A DNA stretch of 64,000 nt from Syncephalis plumigaleata (GCA_025201365.1 JAIXMF010000010.1:434001-498000), one strand, 5' to 3'; positions 22,794 to 34,055 are shown, numbered from the stretch's first letter. The notes: generated by a model from the letters alone, not told the origin. Program-made: numbers and translations.

Positions 22794-23784
22794 TTCGAGT
22801 TGTATTGGCGGGTTTCTTGGCGTCGGTAGCCGTTGAAGCCTTTGATTTGCTGCTAGACGATTGGTTTGCAGTTCGATGAGCCTGCATACTTTCCTTCTTC
22901 CTCAGCGCACGGAGTATCTCAGCTTGGGTATTGTGTGTGTATCGAATCATACCGACCGAATCCAATCTAGACTCCACCTGTCGAATAGCGTCGTCGTTCA
23001 AATCCAAACGAGCTCTCACCATCGAATAGCGGGTAAGTACGGTACGCTCTATCACCTGTAGGATGCTGGCTACTATCAAATACCCAGGCGATCCTTTCTT
23101 CAACTCAACGTTCCAAGCTGACCACGCCTGCATGGTTCTGATGATGTACAAAACCAGCGATAACATCGCGCGTCCCTCTCGCTGTCCTTCTCCCGTTAAC
23201 TTTGGGAAAATTTCATCGTGAATGGTTGAGAGATTTTGCGGCCGTGGATCCACATAATTAACAACGGGAATAAAACCCAAGAAGGGAGTCAATAATTCAT
23301 GCGACTGAGCATATTCCGACGGCGATTCATAGAAATGCGTAATCCGAAGCAAAAATTCGACAAATTGCGGCGATGTTGGATCGAACTCCACTGGAACTTC
23401 CGCTTCTTTTTCGTTTGTAATTTTTATATTCCCACGAGGGTCCTCGTCCTCGGACGCTTCATCAGGGTCTAGCTGATTCTCGCTCGCCTCCCGCTGTTCC
23501 CTCTCGCGTTGCATAATCTGTGCAACCTGTCGTGCCCGTTCAACATCTTGGACACCCTCCTGTATTAGACCGGGTGCTTCGGCCTCCTGACTAGCACCTG
23601 CCCTCGTACCGTTCGCCTGCAGACCATTATTGTTTGCACGATCCGAAGCTCCAGTTGGGCGATGGGGGTTCTGTAACATCCTTTGAGACACTAGATCTGC
23701 TATTGCGGCCATATCCTCCTGACATATGCGCACAGCAGCAGGCTCTTCGTCTTCGAAATTCTGTTGACTTGTCCCGTCTGACAT
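22759..23784 (-). CDS. gag-like protein of the DIRS-like element
   Basis: 341-residue frame, first in the element. It has an acidic, Gln/Glu-rich region of about 110 residues with coiled-coil character, a central conserved-looking part of about 150 residues, and a basic Ser/Lys/Ala-rich end. No zinc knuckle is seen, as is usual for this order. It overlaps the start of the next frame by 35 bases. The role in packaging is inferred from position. Confidence 0.7.
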   Translation of the reverse strand: MSDGTSQQNFEDEEPAAVRICQEDMAAIADLVSQRMLQNPHRPTGASDRANNNGLQANGTRAGASQEAEAPGLIQEGVQDVERARQVAQIMQREREQREASENQLDPDEASEDEDPRGNIKITNEKEAEVPVEFDPTSPQFVEFLLRITHFYESPSEYAQSHELLTPFLGFIPVVNYVDPRPQNLSTIHDEIFPKLTGEGQREGRAMLSLVLYIIRTMQAWSAWNVELKKGSPGYLIVASILQVIERTVLTRYSMVRARLDLNDDAIRQVESRLDSVGMIRYTHNTQAEILRALRKKESMQAHRTANQSSSSKSKASTATDAKKPANTTRNGGPAGGAGHA

Positions 23785-23888
23785 GTTATAAAAATAAATA
23801 TATATGGAAATATAGATAGATAAAGGTAAGAATATTCTTCAATAAAAAATTTTGACTTGCTAGAACGCTTTATTCAGTTGTTTGCCGA

Positions 23889-24017
23889 GAGAGATGGCCA
23901 ACAAACGAATAAAGGAGAAAAGTAGTGGTCGCCGGTGAGCTGGACTCACCGGCTCCTTTATAAAGATTTTTGGCCTCTCATCAATAAAACGCTATTTAAA
24001 ATTAAAATAGCGCTATT
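23889..24017 (-). repeat. 5' copy of the 129-bp split direct repeat
   Basis: Identical to 19675-19803. It contains a 9-bp stem (GCCGGTGAG / CTCACCGGC) with a 5-base loop, and ends in the CTATT core at the border with host DNA at 24018. Confidence 0.9.
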
Positions 24018-25105
24018 CTCTTTTCAAAAGCATTGAAATATTACCGAAAAGGGTAATGAAAGGTAAGGGAAAGGAATGAGCTGCCCATTGTGTGCAGTCA
24101 TATGAGTGCTTGTGCCATTAAAAACTGGACTTTGTTTCAAGATAATGGCATAGATAGGAATGGCCGTTAACTAATGCTAACACATACATCATACTGCCAT
24201 GCATGTGAGTTACGGATAAATGAGCTGATACCGTGTACATGATACACAGTCCCATTAGCAGGTGTGATATTGATACTTGCATTGATTAGTATGCCAAACT
24301 GCTCCGTTGCGGGAGGATAATGGAAATGGTATAGGGCGTTGCTTACATTTACATGTTTCAGTAAAGTGCAGAACTATAATGACAAAACTAGTTTATTATT
24401 ATTCTTTGTTGTTGAAGCTACTTGCCACTTGCAGTGATGACAAACAAGTTATTGTGAATAACTAATAGCTGATACAGCACAAGTGCTTTTCTTAATTTTG
24501 CTTATACGATTTCTTATTAGTATGTAGGATCAACAGCATATCATATACAGATAGACTAGATTGGAATGATAGGCCTATTAGAAGAAAAGTAAAAATAAAA
24601 ATAGTAATTACTTGTTTATTGTAATCGCTAATGTGTTTAATTCTAATGTTTGAAGCTATGATGGTGACACGGTTAAGTAAAGGCTTTATACACGGGCAAG
24701 AACACATAATGTGCATGTAGAACCGGATTAGTATCAATGGTTACTCCATAACACGGAGTCTACACCCATGCATATCCATTATCACATGTGTACATCCGAA
24801 CGTCTTTATTTCCAATCCCCTGTAACAATAAGGACTCTTTAGTCATTATGGTTTTTGCGTTGACATAAAAAGACAGCTTGTATCGCTCGCTTTCAACATG
24901 AGCATCTTATCCTCGACTTGTGAGCATAATTTCGTGCTTGAAATCATCGACCACCTTCTCCCTCTCTTCTTTTTTGACTAATTATTCGCATTAGTACGCA
25001 ATTCAAATAATTCACTCTCTTTACTTTTAGTTTGTGTGCAAGTCATTGATATACTTTACTGTGTTGACATTTAACGAAAATACATTCCAACGCCTACCGA
25101 TCAAC
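24018..25105. other. intergenic, right flank of the DIRS-like element
   Basis: 1.1 kb AT-rich spacer. No coding signal, tRNA or second element was found. A pyrimidine-rich stretch at 24955-24975 and the sequence after it are the probable promoter of copy E. Confidence 0.5.
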
Positions 25106-26320
25106 ATGAGAAATAGCGAGAGTTCTATGAGTGGATCGGACATATCGCCCGAGATGTTCGCCCAATCCTCCAGTAGCTCATCCGACCTAGATGATTTACT
25201 CGCTCTAAGTGGCAGTAGCTCGGCTGGTATTAGTAAAGGTAGCAGCTCATTTGGTGGCAGCAGCAGTTCATTTGGTGGTAGTAGCAGTTCATTTGGTAGC
25301 AAGGGAACTCGGCCACTAAGCGAAGAGGAGATTGGGTTCATTGTAGTGATGGTATTTGCCGCCATCTTTGCAGGTTTGCAACTATGGCGCTATAGCCAGA
25401 CGAGAACCAAGTTCCATCAAATAATCTGCATACCCATTCTGGTTTTCATTCTATCTCTTGGTCTCTGTATCGGAGGCGCAAGAATTCCTGATGGTATAAT
25501 GATAGGAGGAGGAGTCATCATTTTTATGTTATCTGTATTGATGCTCAAGCTACTCGTATCTCATTTATTCAATCACTGGTACGTAATCATAACATTTCTC
25601 TTATGTAATACATATTCATTCATTCACCCATACTAACTACTATTACTATTCTTATTCTATATTAGGTGTCGATCAATGACCGGTGTACACTCGGAAAAGA
25701 CCCACATTACTCGCAAGATGTACCTAGGCAGTGTAGCCAACTACAGCATTGGTACTTTATTGTTGGTCACATCGATTGCTCTCTCGATCAAACCACCAAG
25801 ACGACTTTCCTTGCGTACGATTCCCACCTTATTCCGCCTTGGCTACTCTTTCTTGCTCATCACTGATATTGTTCTGACGGGTGTTTTTGTTTGGTTGCTA
25901 GTCGAGACACCAAATAATGGTTCGGCCGAGTTGGGCAGAAAACGTCGAGAGCTTATCGTATTGGCCGCTCATACCGTTACGATGTTCATTGCTGACTTGT
26001 GCTTTGTTCTATTCGAGGACTACGCGGGATACGCGTTTCTCCTTTTATTCCTCGGAGCGAGTCTTTACCCGCTGAATTCCATGGGCGGATTTGAGCAGGC
26101 ACCCGATCTTACCAATTACATGCCCAACGTTATGCCTACCAATGTAATGGGACAGCCACCCAATCATATGGCGAATAATCCTAATGTAATCTTTGTGCCG
26201 ACACCACCACCTACACAGCCAGAAGCTTATTCCGTCAATCCCGAAAATAACGGCACTCATGTAGTAGGAGACTCGGTTCCAAATGATACACAGTTTGGTG
26301 TGCAACATACGAATGCTTAA
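25106..26320 (+). CDS. predicted seven-helix membrane protein, family copy E
   Basis: 375 residues from exons 25106-25578 and 25666-26320. The first 75 residues form a Ser/Gly-rich, presumably extracellular segment with repeated SSSFGGS units. Seven hydrophobic helices follow (three before and four after the intron), then a tail of about 80 residues rich in Pro, Asn and Val. The intron splits the Trp codon at the end of helix 3 (TG|G) and is followed by CRSM, as in copies B, D and F. It contains a perfect TACTAAC branch site. It lacks the second family intron but keeps the basic RKR cluster at that place. It is paired with copy F: same strand, same two-exon structure, same PNNG loop after helix 5. 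A GPCR-like sensor is the best guess. Confidence 0.8.
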
Positions 26321-27531
26321 TCTAGTCTATAGTCTATAGTGATAATGAACTACCAATGATCATTCTTGTTGGAAGGAATGGCAGCACACACACACACACA
26401 ATATCGTATCCTTTTCTCTTTCCTAATAACTTGTTTTCTATTATTCTCGTTTCGCTGATTGGTATGGCGTAGTCACCAGTAATTTCATTCACATGCTCCT
26501 ATGTGGTCTAATAACATCATTACCGATTCTGTCTCTCTCTCTTTCCCACCATGCCTTAGCTCTTTATGGAATAGGAAAACTGATGAATAAAACGGATATT
26601 CCGCTCATACCTGTTATGTACGCATATCAATTCAGCTTGTACGTATATCTCAGCCATACAATTCCGCTTATGTTCTATTTTAAGATTACAATGGCCATTA
26701 AACATATGCAATAGATGTGTGTGTATGTGTATAGATTAGCACTTGTATAAATAACATCATCATCACCATCATCATCGCCATCATCATTTCATGGTGCAAT
26801 GATATGCTAGTAGCCTTTGATCTTTCATTGCCTGAAGAACATGCATATGCACACGCGTATACGGCGTGCAATTCGTGTAATATTTGATCAATTTCCAAAA
26901 CAGCAGTAGCCCATTTTTTCGCTCAACGCGTCAAATGCCGAGGACTGCCGTGCGTAAACGGCAAGAAGATATTAGTGAGAGGCGCCGTGTTACACGACAT
27001 TCCGATTAAAGCAACGACTCAATGTATGGGTGCGCGAGTGTGAGCGTATAGAGAGAGGGAGAGAGAGAGAGCATAAGTAGCCCATCCTCCTACCATATTC
27101 TGTCCAATTCTGGCCTGTTTGCTGAGTCACAAAGGCAGTATTTGTGTCAGGTTTTGCGGACCGTCATCATCGTCATTATCAGTAGTAGTATTATTGTAAT
27201 CTTTTTGGAATTTCCATGAACTCGGCGGTATTATAAAACGCATGGCGCCAATGTCGCTATGCCACTTGTAGTAGTATCGGTTCGGTCGTTCTGCTGCTAC
27301 TCTTGTTATTATTCGTATATTCACTCGCGGTTACTGGTCCTCTAACCTTTTTCTTCGCTTACGTCAATATTTCTCTAATCTCGAGTGTCGACATATGCGC
27401 ACCACTTAATAATTCTACATTGTTGTAAATCATTCTTGATATCGTCGCACTCTTTTAATTTCCCAATTTTATTATCATCTTATTAATATTGAAGTAACAG
27501 ACAGCGGACTATATAAGCAACCGAAGAAGCG
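26321..27531. other. intergenic
   Basis: 1.2 kb between copies E and F. It holds a CA tract (26386-26400), a CAT/ATC tract (26755-26790) and a GA tract (27051-27071). Short frames on both strands look random. The last 50 bases before 27532 should be the leader of copy F. Confidence 0.5.
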
Positions 27532-29026
27532 ATGGCACGTGGTTCAACCTCACATTCTAGCGGTAGTAGCGGTAGTAGCTCCTCCAGTAGCAGTAGCAGT
27601 AGCAGTAGCAGTGGTAGCAGTAATATTCCCGGTATAGGTGGTAGTGCCAGCTCATCCGGTTCGAGCTCGGGTGATATGGCCTCAGCTGAGATAGCCTACA
27701 TTGTATTCTTGGTTCTGTTTTTCGCTTACTTCGTCACACATCTATGGCGGTATAATCAAACCAAGTCCCGAAGCCATTCATTGATTGCAGGCGCCACATT
27801 TTGGGGCGTGCTTGCCTTTGCCGTACTTGTCACTGCTTTTGAAATTCGTAACATCTATGCACTATATGCTGGTGGAATATTGATTATCGTGTGCGTTTTG
27901 ATGCTACGATTAGTCACCGCCTTTCTTTTAATAACATGGTAAGCACTACAAGTCTACGTGATTGTTTCATATGCGTGTAAAGATATTAACATCCATTTAC
28001 TCATCTATTTATTCTTTTAGGGGTCGTTCAATGGCAAAAGTATTCGAGAATAGCCGCATGACCGTCCGGTTCGGAGCTATCACATTGGGTGGATACAGTA
28101 TTGGCGCTCTCATAGCAGGTGTCGGCTACATTCTTATAATGGTGGCAACGGGCAAAATCACTAGTAGCAGGAGCATTATCGCTCTCAGGTCATATGCTGA
28201 TGATATACGCACTGGATCTGCTCTTCTTCGTGCCGGCTACGGTATTCAAGTGGGCCTTGACATTGTCCTTGCCCTATACAGTTTCCGACAATTCTCGCTA
28301 ACTCCCAATAATGGCGCACCAGGCCTGGTTATCAAGCGTAAACAGATACTTTTACTCGCCACGCTATTTACGCTTCTGGCTATTTCCAACATCGGCTTCC
28401 TCGCTAACTCCGAGTACGTAGAGCTTGTTTTCATTCTACTATACTTGTCTGCCGGTCTTTACACCAAGTTTGCCCTTACCGGACTCGAAGCCGAACCGGA
28501 TCTCACGGCCGGTGCTCCTATCATCAACCCAGGTGTAGTTTACGTGCAACAGCCTGTGACAGGTCAGCCAGGTGTTGTATACGCGCAACCCACCGTTGTA
28601 GGACAACCAGCTGTAATGACCGCACAACCAGGTGTCGTTTACAATACTCAACCAGGCGTTCCTTATAGCCAGCCGGGAGTTCCTTACAGTCAACCAGGAG
28701 TTGCATACAGTCAACCAGGAGTTCCTTACAGTCAACCAGGAGTTCCTTACAGTCAGCCAGGAGTCGCTTACAGCCAACCAGGAGTCCCTTATAGCCAACC
28801 GGGAGTTCCTTATAGCCAACCAGGAGTCGCTGCTTACCCACCACCAGGGGATAATCTTCAATATCGCGGGGATACTAGTCAGTCAGCGCCACCAGCTCCT
28901 GTAGCCGGTGTTGTGCCCTCTAGCATGCCAGAACCTGTGGTGACGCACACCGCCATGGAATCGGTGCCAATCTCGTCGGCACCACCTGCTACTGGTGCAT
29001 CAGGACCACCATATCCACAATCATAA
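27532..29026 (+). CDS. predicted seven-helix membrane protein, family copy F, with QPGVPYSQ-repeat tail
   Basis: 470 residues from exons 27532-27938 and 28021-29026. A Ser-rich N-terminus of about 50 residues (runs of Ser encoded by mixed codons) is followed by seven helices. The single intron splits the Trp codon at the end of helix 3 and is followed by GRSM. The PNNG loop and the KRK cluster match copy E. The tail of about 175 residues starts with Val/Gln/Pro-rich sequence and then carries about eight or nine units of an 8-residue repeat, (Q)PGVPYS or PGVAYS (28640-28840). Such Pro/Tyr/Gln repeats are known from the tails of some opsins and of annexin- and synaptophysin-like proteins. This suggests a disordered, possibly self-associating cytosolic tail (inference). 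Confidence 0.8.
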
Positions 29027-29356
29027 GTAATCAACTAGTCAGCTAGTGTGCTACTTGCTTATGCATTAATTGTTGTGGAGTGTTTCCGTTTCATTTTCAC
29101 TTTTCATTGTTCAAATGCAAATCACCAATAAATAGCTTTATTTCTTATCAAGAAACAAAAGAAAGTAAACGTAAACAATATTTACGTGCCATACCACCAT
29201 GTTCATCGTCATCTATTATATCACTAATCGAGTATGTATAAAAAGAAATACTAATTGAGTTCTAATCAATACCGTATGCTGACCTAACGCACTACGTTCC
29301 TAATATCTATTGTGTTCTAGTTCAAACTAGGTCGTTTACCAGCAATTAGACCGAGG
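29027..29356. other. convergent intergenic spacer
   Basis: 330 bp between the 3' end of copy F and the 3' end of the minus-strand EST1/SMG7 gene. An AATAAATAG at about 29126 is a likely polyadenylation signal for copy F. Nothing else is seen. Confidence 0.5.
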
Positions 29357-32300
29357 TTAGAAATTAGGCCATAGATTATTTGTTCCATGGCCTAGACTAT
29401 GGCTGGTCATAGGTGGTGATTCCTGATTTGCCATAGAGGTTGGTGACATATGAGTTAATGGTTCTGCGCCCTGTGTTGCCACGGCATTCCACGTTGGACT
29501 ATGATCCGAGGTATTCGCTGATTCATGATGTTGCTGCGTCCATAACTGATTGTAACCCGGTGTCCAACTGAATAGTGTGTCGCTTGTCGGTAATGATATT
29601 CTAGGCTGACTGCCATTATGATGATGATGACTCTTATCTTCTTGGCCATTATTATTGTCATTGCCATTACCATTATTGCTATTATTATTTACATGGGGGT
29701 AGTCGTATTTGTTAGAGGCTGATGGAGGAGTAGATGAGTTCTGTCCGAATAAAGCTTGAAAATCAACTAGACGTGGTGCGTCAAAGTGATTCCACGTAGT
29801 TGATGACCCGGTGGACGAGCCCGTTTGATGGGAACCATTAATGATAGAACCACGAGTGCTACTATTCTTCTTTCGATGATGACTCGCATCAGGTCGTCGT
29901 ATCGTGTGCTGTACTGTCGCTGGCGGTGCATGATGATGATGTCCTTGGAACAGGATAATCTCGCCGCTATCCTCGGATGCACTATTAACACTATGACTGG
30001 CCGTTTTCATCCCTTCACTCGATGCCGACGAGGGGAACACGGCTGGCCAGGTGGCGTTTGCCGTAAAGTTAGGTGCTCCTGTTCTAGGTCGCTCGCCATA
30101 GAACACGATCCGTGCATTTGGATACTCAGTATAGCCAAAGCCCTGATCCTATGAGCAGTCAAAATCGTTAATGGTATACATCCAGTCTACCGCGACAAAC
30201 ATTTATTCTACCTTGTCCGCCATGTGCTTCCCTTCGCGTAGTAAACGAATCATACGCATGTAAACATCAAGATGAACAACTGAGGATGCAAGCGCCAACG
30301 ATTCATCAGAGTAGGCGTGAACGTTGGCATTGGGATCGGGAGTGAGATAGGCCGCGCCACGTATAAGAATATCCTCCGCCAGTATTGTATCCTCGGGTGT
30401 CTCCAGTGTGGGATCGACTCCTAGGGCGACTAGAGCGTTTAGCATGTCGGCCAACGTCTTCAAGGTGACAGCCCTCTGAGCGATAACCGATAAGGGTATC
30501 CGATCGAACGTAGTACGTAGCCAATTGACACTGATGCGTAAACAGGGCAATAAGCGACGAACACTGACGGGTACACGATCCGTTAGCGTGTTGATCGTGT
30601 CACTGAGGAATGGCACTGATTCCGGTGTGGCTGTCGTGTTGGTGGATACATCAAGCGCGAGTTGACCAACCACCACTCGTAGCATGATGGTGATCATATT
30701 AAGCGTGAACTTTAGAATAAATAACTCAATGGACTCTCGGTGTCGTTCCTCTTGTATGCCGTGACTCTTTTCGCTAGAGCTTTTTCTACTACTCCTTGTA
30801 CCGCTCCTTGTACTGCTCTTTGTGCTGCTAACATTGCTCGACGTATCTGCTCGACGTATCTGGTAATGAGCGCACAAGTTGATGACTAGCATGCGCATTA
30901 ATGACTCGCCACTTAGTTGGCGTGTTTGACAGCCCATCTCGAATAGCGTGAAGAATTGCGATTGTACACTTTCAAACGGGGTCATACTACAAGTGGTGTA
31001 GTTCACTTAGCGTCTTGCATTCTATCTCGTATTATCACTGGTCAACCTACCTGTCGCGATAGTAGATGGCAGCGTGTAATGATAGGAATATTCTAAGCAT
31101 CGACTTGATCTGATCATCCGATAGTAGAGCGGTAGCTTGTGATGTCGTTGCATTAGATGTGGATCGTGTAGCCAGTTTACGATCAGACGTAAACGTATGC
31201 TTACGAACATGGCGCAATAATAAGCCGATATTCTCGTTAGCAGTAGGGAATGGTTGACTGGTGGACATACTATAGGTTGCATGATGTTAGCCTAAATTAC
31301 CAAGAAAAGCAATGCTAATGACGTGATTATTTACCTGCAATAATAGTAATACACGCCTGAGAGCTCGTCATTGATATAAGTGGATAGCACGGCTAATTGA
31401 TTATACGCATTTCCTAGTATTGACACATTATAATTAGTGTATTCCTAATTGACCATCAGTGTATGCTAGCTTACCATCGACCGGATACGCTCGTAATGCT
31501 TTTCTATAAAGATCCGCGGCTGCTGCCCATCGTTTCTGCTTTCGATTGGTGTGTAACTCGGAATAACGAGCTAGCAGTGAAATAACAATGGCACTATTAG
31601 TATGCCAATCGAATTGTTATACGCATCAATGAGCTTCTCACCTAGATCGCCCAAATAAACGTAGCATCGATAGACCGTTTGATAGGCTCGTTGTCGGATT
31701 GTCTCGGGAATGGGCGAGTAGGATGACGATGACGTAATGGTAAGGAATTGAGTTTCGCCTAGTATGCAATTGGCGATCATGTGCCCGTCTTCAATCATCA
31801 AATCCGTTAATTCGTATCGCTCGATTAGACGCTTAAGCAAGAAGGTGAAGTAGTTGGAAGCATTGTATAAGAACGCTTGCAGGCCATGCCACGCCTCTCG
31901 ATATCCTGGCGATTTCCAAATGGTCTCACTGCTGGGGAACTACACGCAAGTTTAAGCGGTCATGCTTCTATTTAACATGCATACATTTGCACTTTTTTTA
32001 CCTTCTTCAAAATACGACGATACTCCTCGATGGGCTGGTAGAATGCTCGACGCCACATGATATTCTCTATGCTTTTCCGTTGAGCGAGGACAATATCCGT
32101 GAGAAGCAGTTGCTCCACTATATCCCTTAATCTACACTACGCATGAGCACGAATGTACCGAATATTTCGTTTTTATTACGAACAACCTACTTTGTCCGTA
32201 ACTCCATCAAATCCTCGTCCAATGGATCGGATATGGCCTTGGAGAGTTGCCGAAGCCGTTTATCCACTCCTGCTACCATACTTTACATAATGGTTACTCG

Positions 32301-32367
32301 TGACACAGAGAGGATAGGAATAGGCTGACACTTACGTGAAAAGTTTGTCCGCTTGTGGTGTCGACAT
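29357..32367 (-). CDS. EST1/SMG7-like 14-3-3/TPR protein
   Basis: Homologue of the EST1/SMG5-7/EBS1 family, which acts in nonsense-mediated decay and, in some members, at telomerase. Early exons join as 32367-32336, 32280-32191, 32131-32002 and 31939-31642, then several short exons follow. The key block spans three exons: RWAAAADLYRKALRAYPVDG, NAYNQLAVLSTYINDELSGV, YYYC and PFPTANENIGLLL. This is the family signature (Y..AL...P..G..YNQLAVL....D.L...YYY.RSL....PF.TA.EN). The N-terminal exons encode the helical 14-3-3-like part. The last exon (30106-29357) is Ser/Asn/His-rich and probably disordered. No PIN domain is seen, so it is closer to SMG7/EST1 than to SMG6. The 3' half (31000-29357) is joined less surely. 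About ten introns are needed in total. Confidence 0.85.
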
Positions 32368-32887
32368 GATTTATACAAATAGAATTGACACAGTGTAAGA
32401 GAGAAGAGGGAAAAAAATGAAAGGAGAGGAAATGATATTGACGAGTGCTCATCTCATTTGTATGCATAGTAGCTGTACATAGTGTAGGTATAATACTTGT
32501 TTGTACAAGTGCAAGTGTGAACGAGTGACCGAATAGTGAGTGAGTGAGTGAGTGCTATGGAAGGCAATATGCATGATCTGGACAATTCAAGTTTTCTTTG
32601 TTCTATCATGCATTTACACTTATGTTCAGTGTTGCTTAATAAAATTGCTCATATTATACGCTAACTACCAGATAACCTTTAAACAGTAGCATCATCGTAA
32701 TATGCTCATAATATATATATACACTAAACTTTGTAATACACATGCATGTATGCATAAGAATGAATGGATCATTGATTGCAAGGTGTAAACAGCATGTTTA
32801 TGTTTATCACTTTGTAACATATGGCTTGTTCACAAATGATAATAATAATAATAGTAGTAGTAGTAGTAGTAGTAAAAAGAGCTGCTT
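32368..32887. other. intergenic
   Basis: 520 bp between two minus-strand genes: promoter of EST1/SMG7 on the right-hand gene's side and the 3' end of the secreted-protein gene on the other. AGT/TAG microsatellite near 32850-32875 and a GAGT tract near 32533-32555. No gene is seen. Confidence 0.5.
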
Positions 32888-34055
32888 CTAGTTCCTTAAT
32901 GCATAGTCAAGATCTGCCTGGGATATCTTGACCTTCCCCTTGAGTGTCTCAATCTTTTGTGCCAATGGGTCTTCCTTACCGCCAATACCGTAAGCCTTGG
33001 CGAAATTCATGAAGAACAGGTCAACCTTTTCGTTGTACATTTGCTGCATTTCCTGCTCGTTATAAAACTGAGCTGGAGCAGAGAAGGACTGATCAACGAT
33101 TAGGTCGCCATTTCCAGAAGAAATGAAAAAACCCTTTTCTTTTTTAACATTCATCTTGGTGTCTATGTATTCCATTGGATTTCTGAAAATAATCTTGCCA
33201 GCAGGAGTGATGGCAACACCATCGTCGTGATCCCAATTGACGTACCATCCTATCTTATCCTTAGCAAACTTAAAGGTGGTTTCCATTTGCACTAACAAAT
33301 CCTCCGCTACTTGTCTCTTCTTATCCTTGGAACCAAATATGGCTTTTACTACAGGAGTCTGGAGAATCATATCGTAACGACTTGTTCTAGCATTTATATA
33401 GCAACGATGGCCATTGATTTCTTTGATGTAGACGGGACAGCTAATTCTGGTCATCCAGTCATTTTCCTTGACTTTTTCTATTTGGCTGAGAGTGCTTGCT
33501 GGTTTATAGTTACGACAACTCTATTATTTACATGTTAGCTGAATGTTGATTAGACTACTACTACTACTACTACTAGTAGTAGTAGATAAACATACCTGAT
33601 TAAACAGAATATTTATGGTTTCGCTAGTCATTTTACTCATCACTTCTTGTTCTTCACTTGGAGTATAACATGAGATATAGTAGTCGATGTCATTGCTATA
33701 ACCCAAGGCCTCCTTTGGGTAACGTAAAAACGTTTTCTCCAATTTAAGATTAAGAAAGCCGAGGGCGCCAGGTTGAGTTATATCGTATCCGAAAAATCGC
33801 TTTCTATCTATATTCCTTCGGGTTAGCTTGATCATAATCATTGATGACAAATAGCCATTATTACTACTACTAACCACGACTGAATCCAACTTCATTAGGT
33901 ATCGGGGCACTAGGTCTTTGGGGCATGGCCGGTCTTTCGGGCAAGGGCCGTCTTTGTCCAAAAATATTGGACACTTGAAGTCCTTGGGTGGTATCGACAA
34001 CAAATGCCAGAGTAGCGAGTAGAGTGAACACGGTTAATTTACTGCTAAAGATCAT
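32888..34055 (-). CDS. secreted protein of unknown family
   Basis: 341 residues from exons 34055-33875, 33807-33596 and 33520-32888, all joined in frame with GT-AG introns of 67 and 75 bp. The N-terminus has a clear signal peptide (Lys, then LTVFTLLATLAFVV, then a polar TTQG cleavage-type site). A Pro/Arg-rich stretch follows. The rest is a soluble mix of charged and aromatic residues without a membrane segment, repeats or a recognised motif. Few Cys are present, which is unlike small effector proteins. I start at the second in-frame Met (34055) because it gives the better signal peptide; a Met 11 codons earlier is possible. I do not recognise the family. Confidence 0.65.

Larger units (their letters stand above)
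19512..24017 (-). mobile_element. DIRS-order (tyrosine recombinase) retrotransposon, split direct repeats, looks whole
   Basis: 4506-bp element coded on the minus strand: a gag-like frame, then reverse transcriptase/RNase H, then tyrosine recombinase. The ends show the split-repeat plan of PAT- and Ngaro-like elements. A 129-bp repeat lies at the 5' end (23889-24017) and again internally near the 3' end (19675-19803), identical at every base. A 12-bp repeat (CTATTATTGCCT) lies at the extreme 3' end (19512-19523) and next to the internal copy (19799-19810). All three junctions share a CTATT core, so joining the two ends would recreate the internal junction, as expected for circle-mediated integration. 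No long target duplication is seen. The main frames are long and open and the repeats identical, so the copy looks whole and young. The region after RNase H has the NPPF-containing block seen in DIRS/PAT elements, so I favour that group over Ngaro. Confidence 0.88.

Noticed and set aside
19512-24017. LTR retrovirus-like (Ty3/gypsy or copia) or Polinton identity for the element
   Set aside because: There is a tyrosine recombinase instead of a DDE integrase, no protease, and the repeats are split, not plain LTRs. There is no capsid of Polinton type or DNA polymerase B.
28640-28860. Regular 24-bp repeats that could be taken for a CRISPR array
   Set aside because: The units are head to tail without spacers and encode an in-frame protein repeat in the tail of seven-helix copy F.
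28439-28861. Minus-strand frames of 106-140 codons rich in Trp, Leu and Val
   Set aside because: They are the antisense of the protein repeat in copy F and have no independent support.
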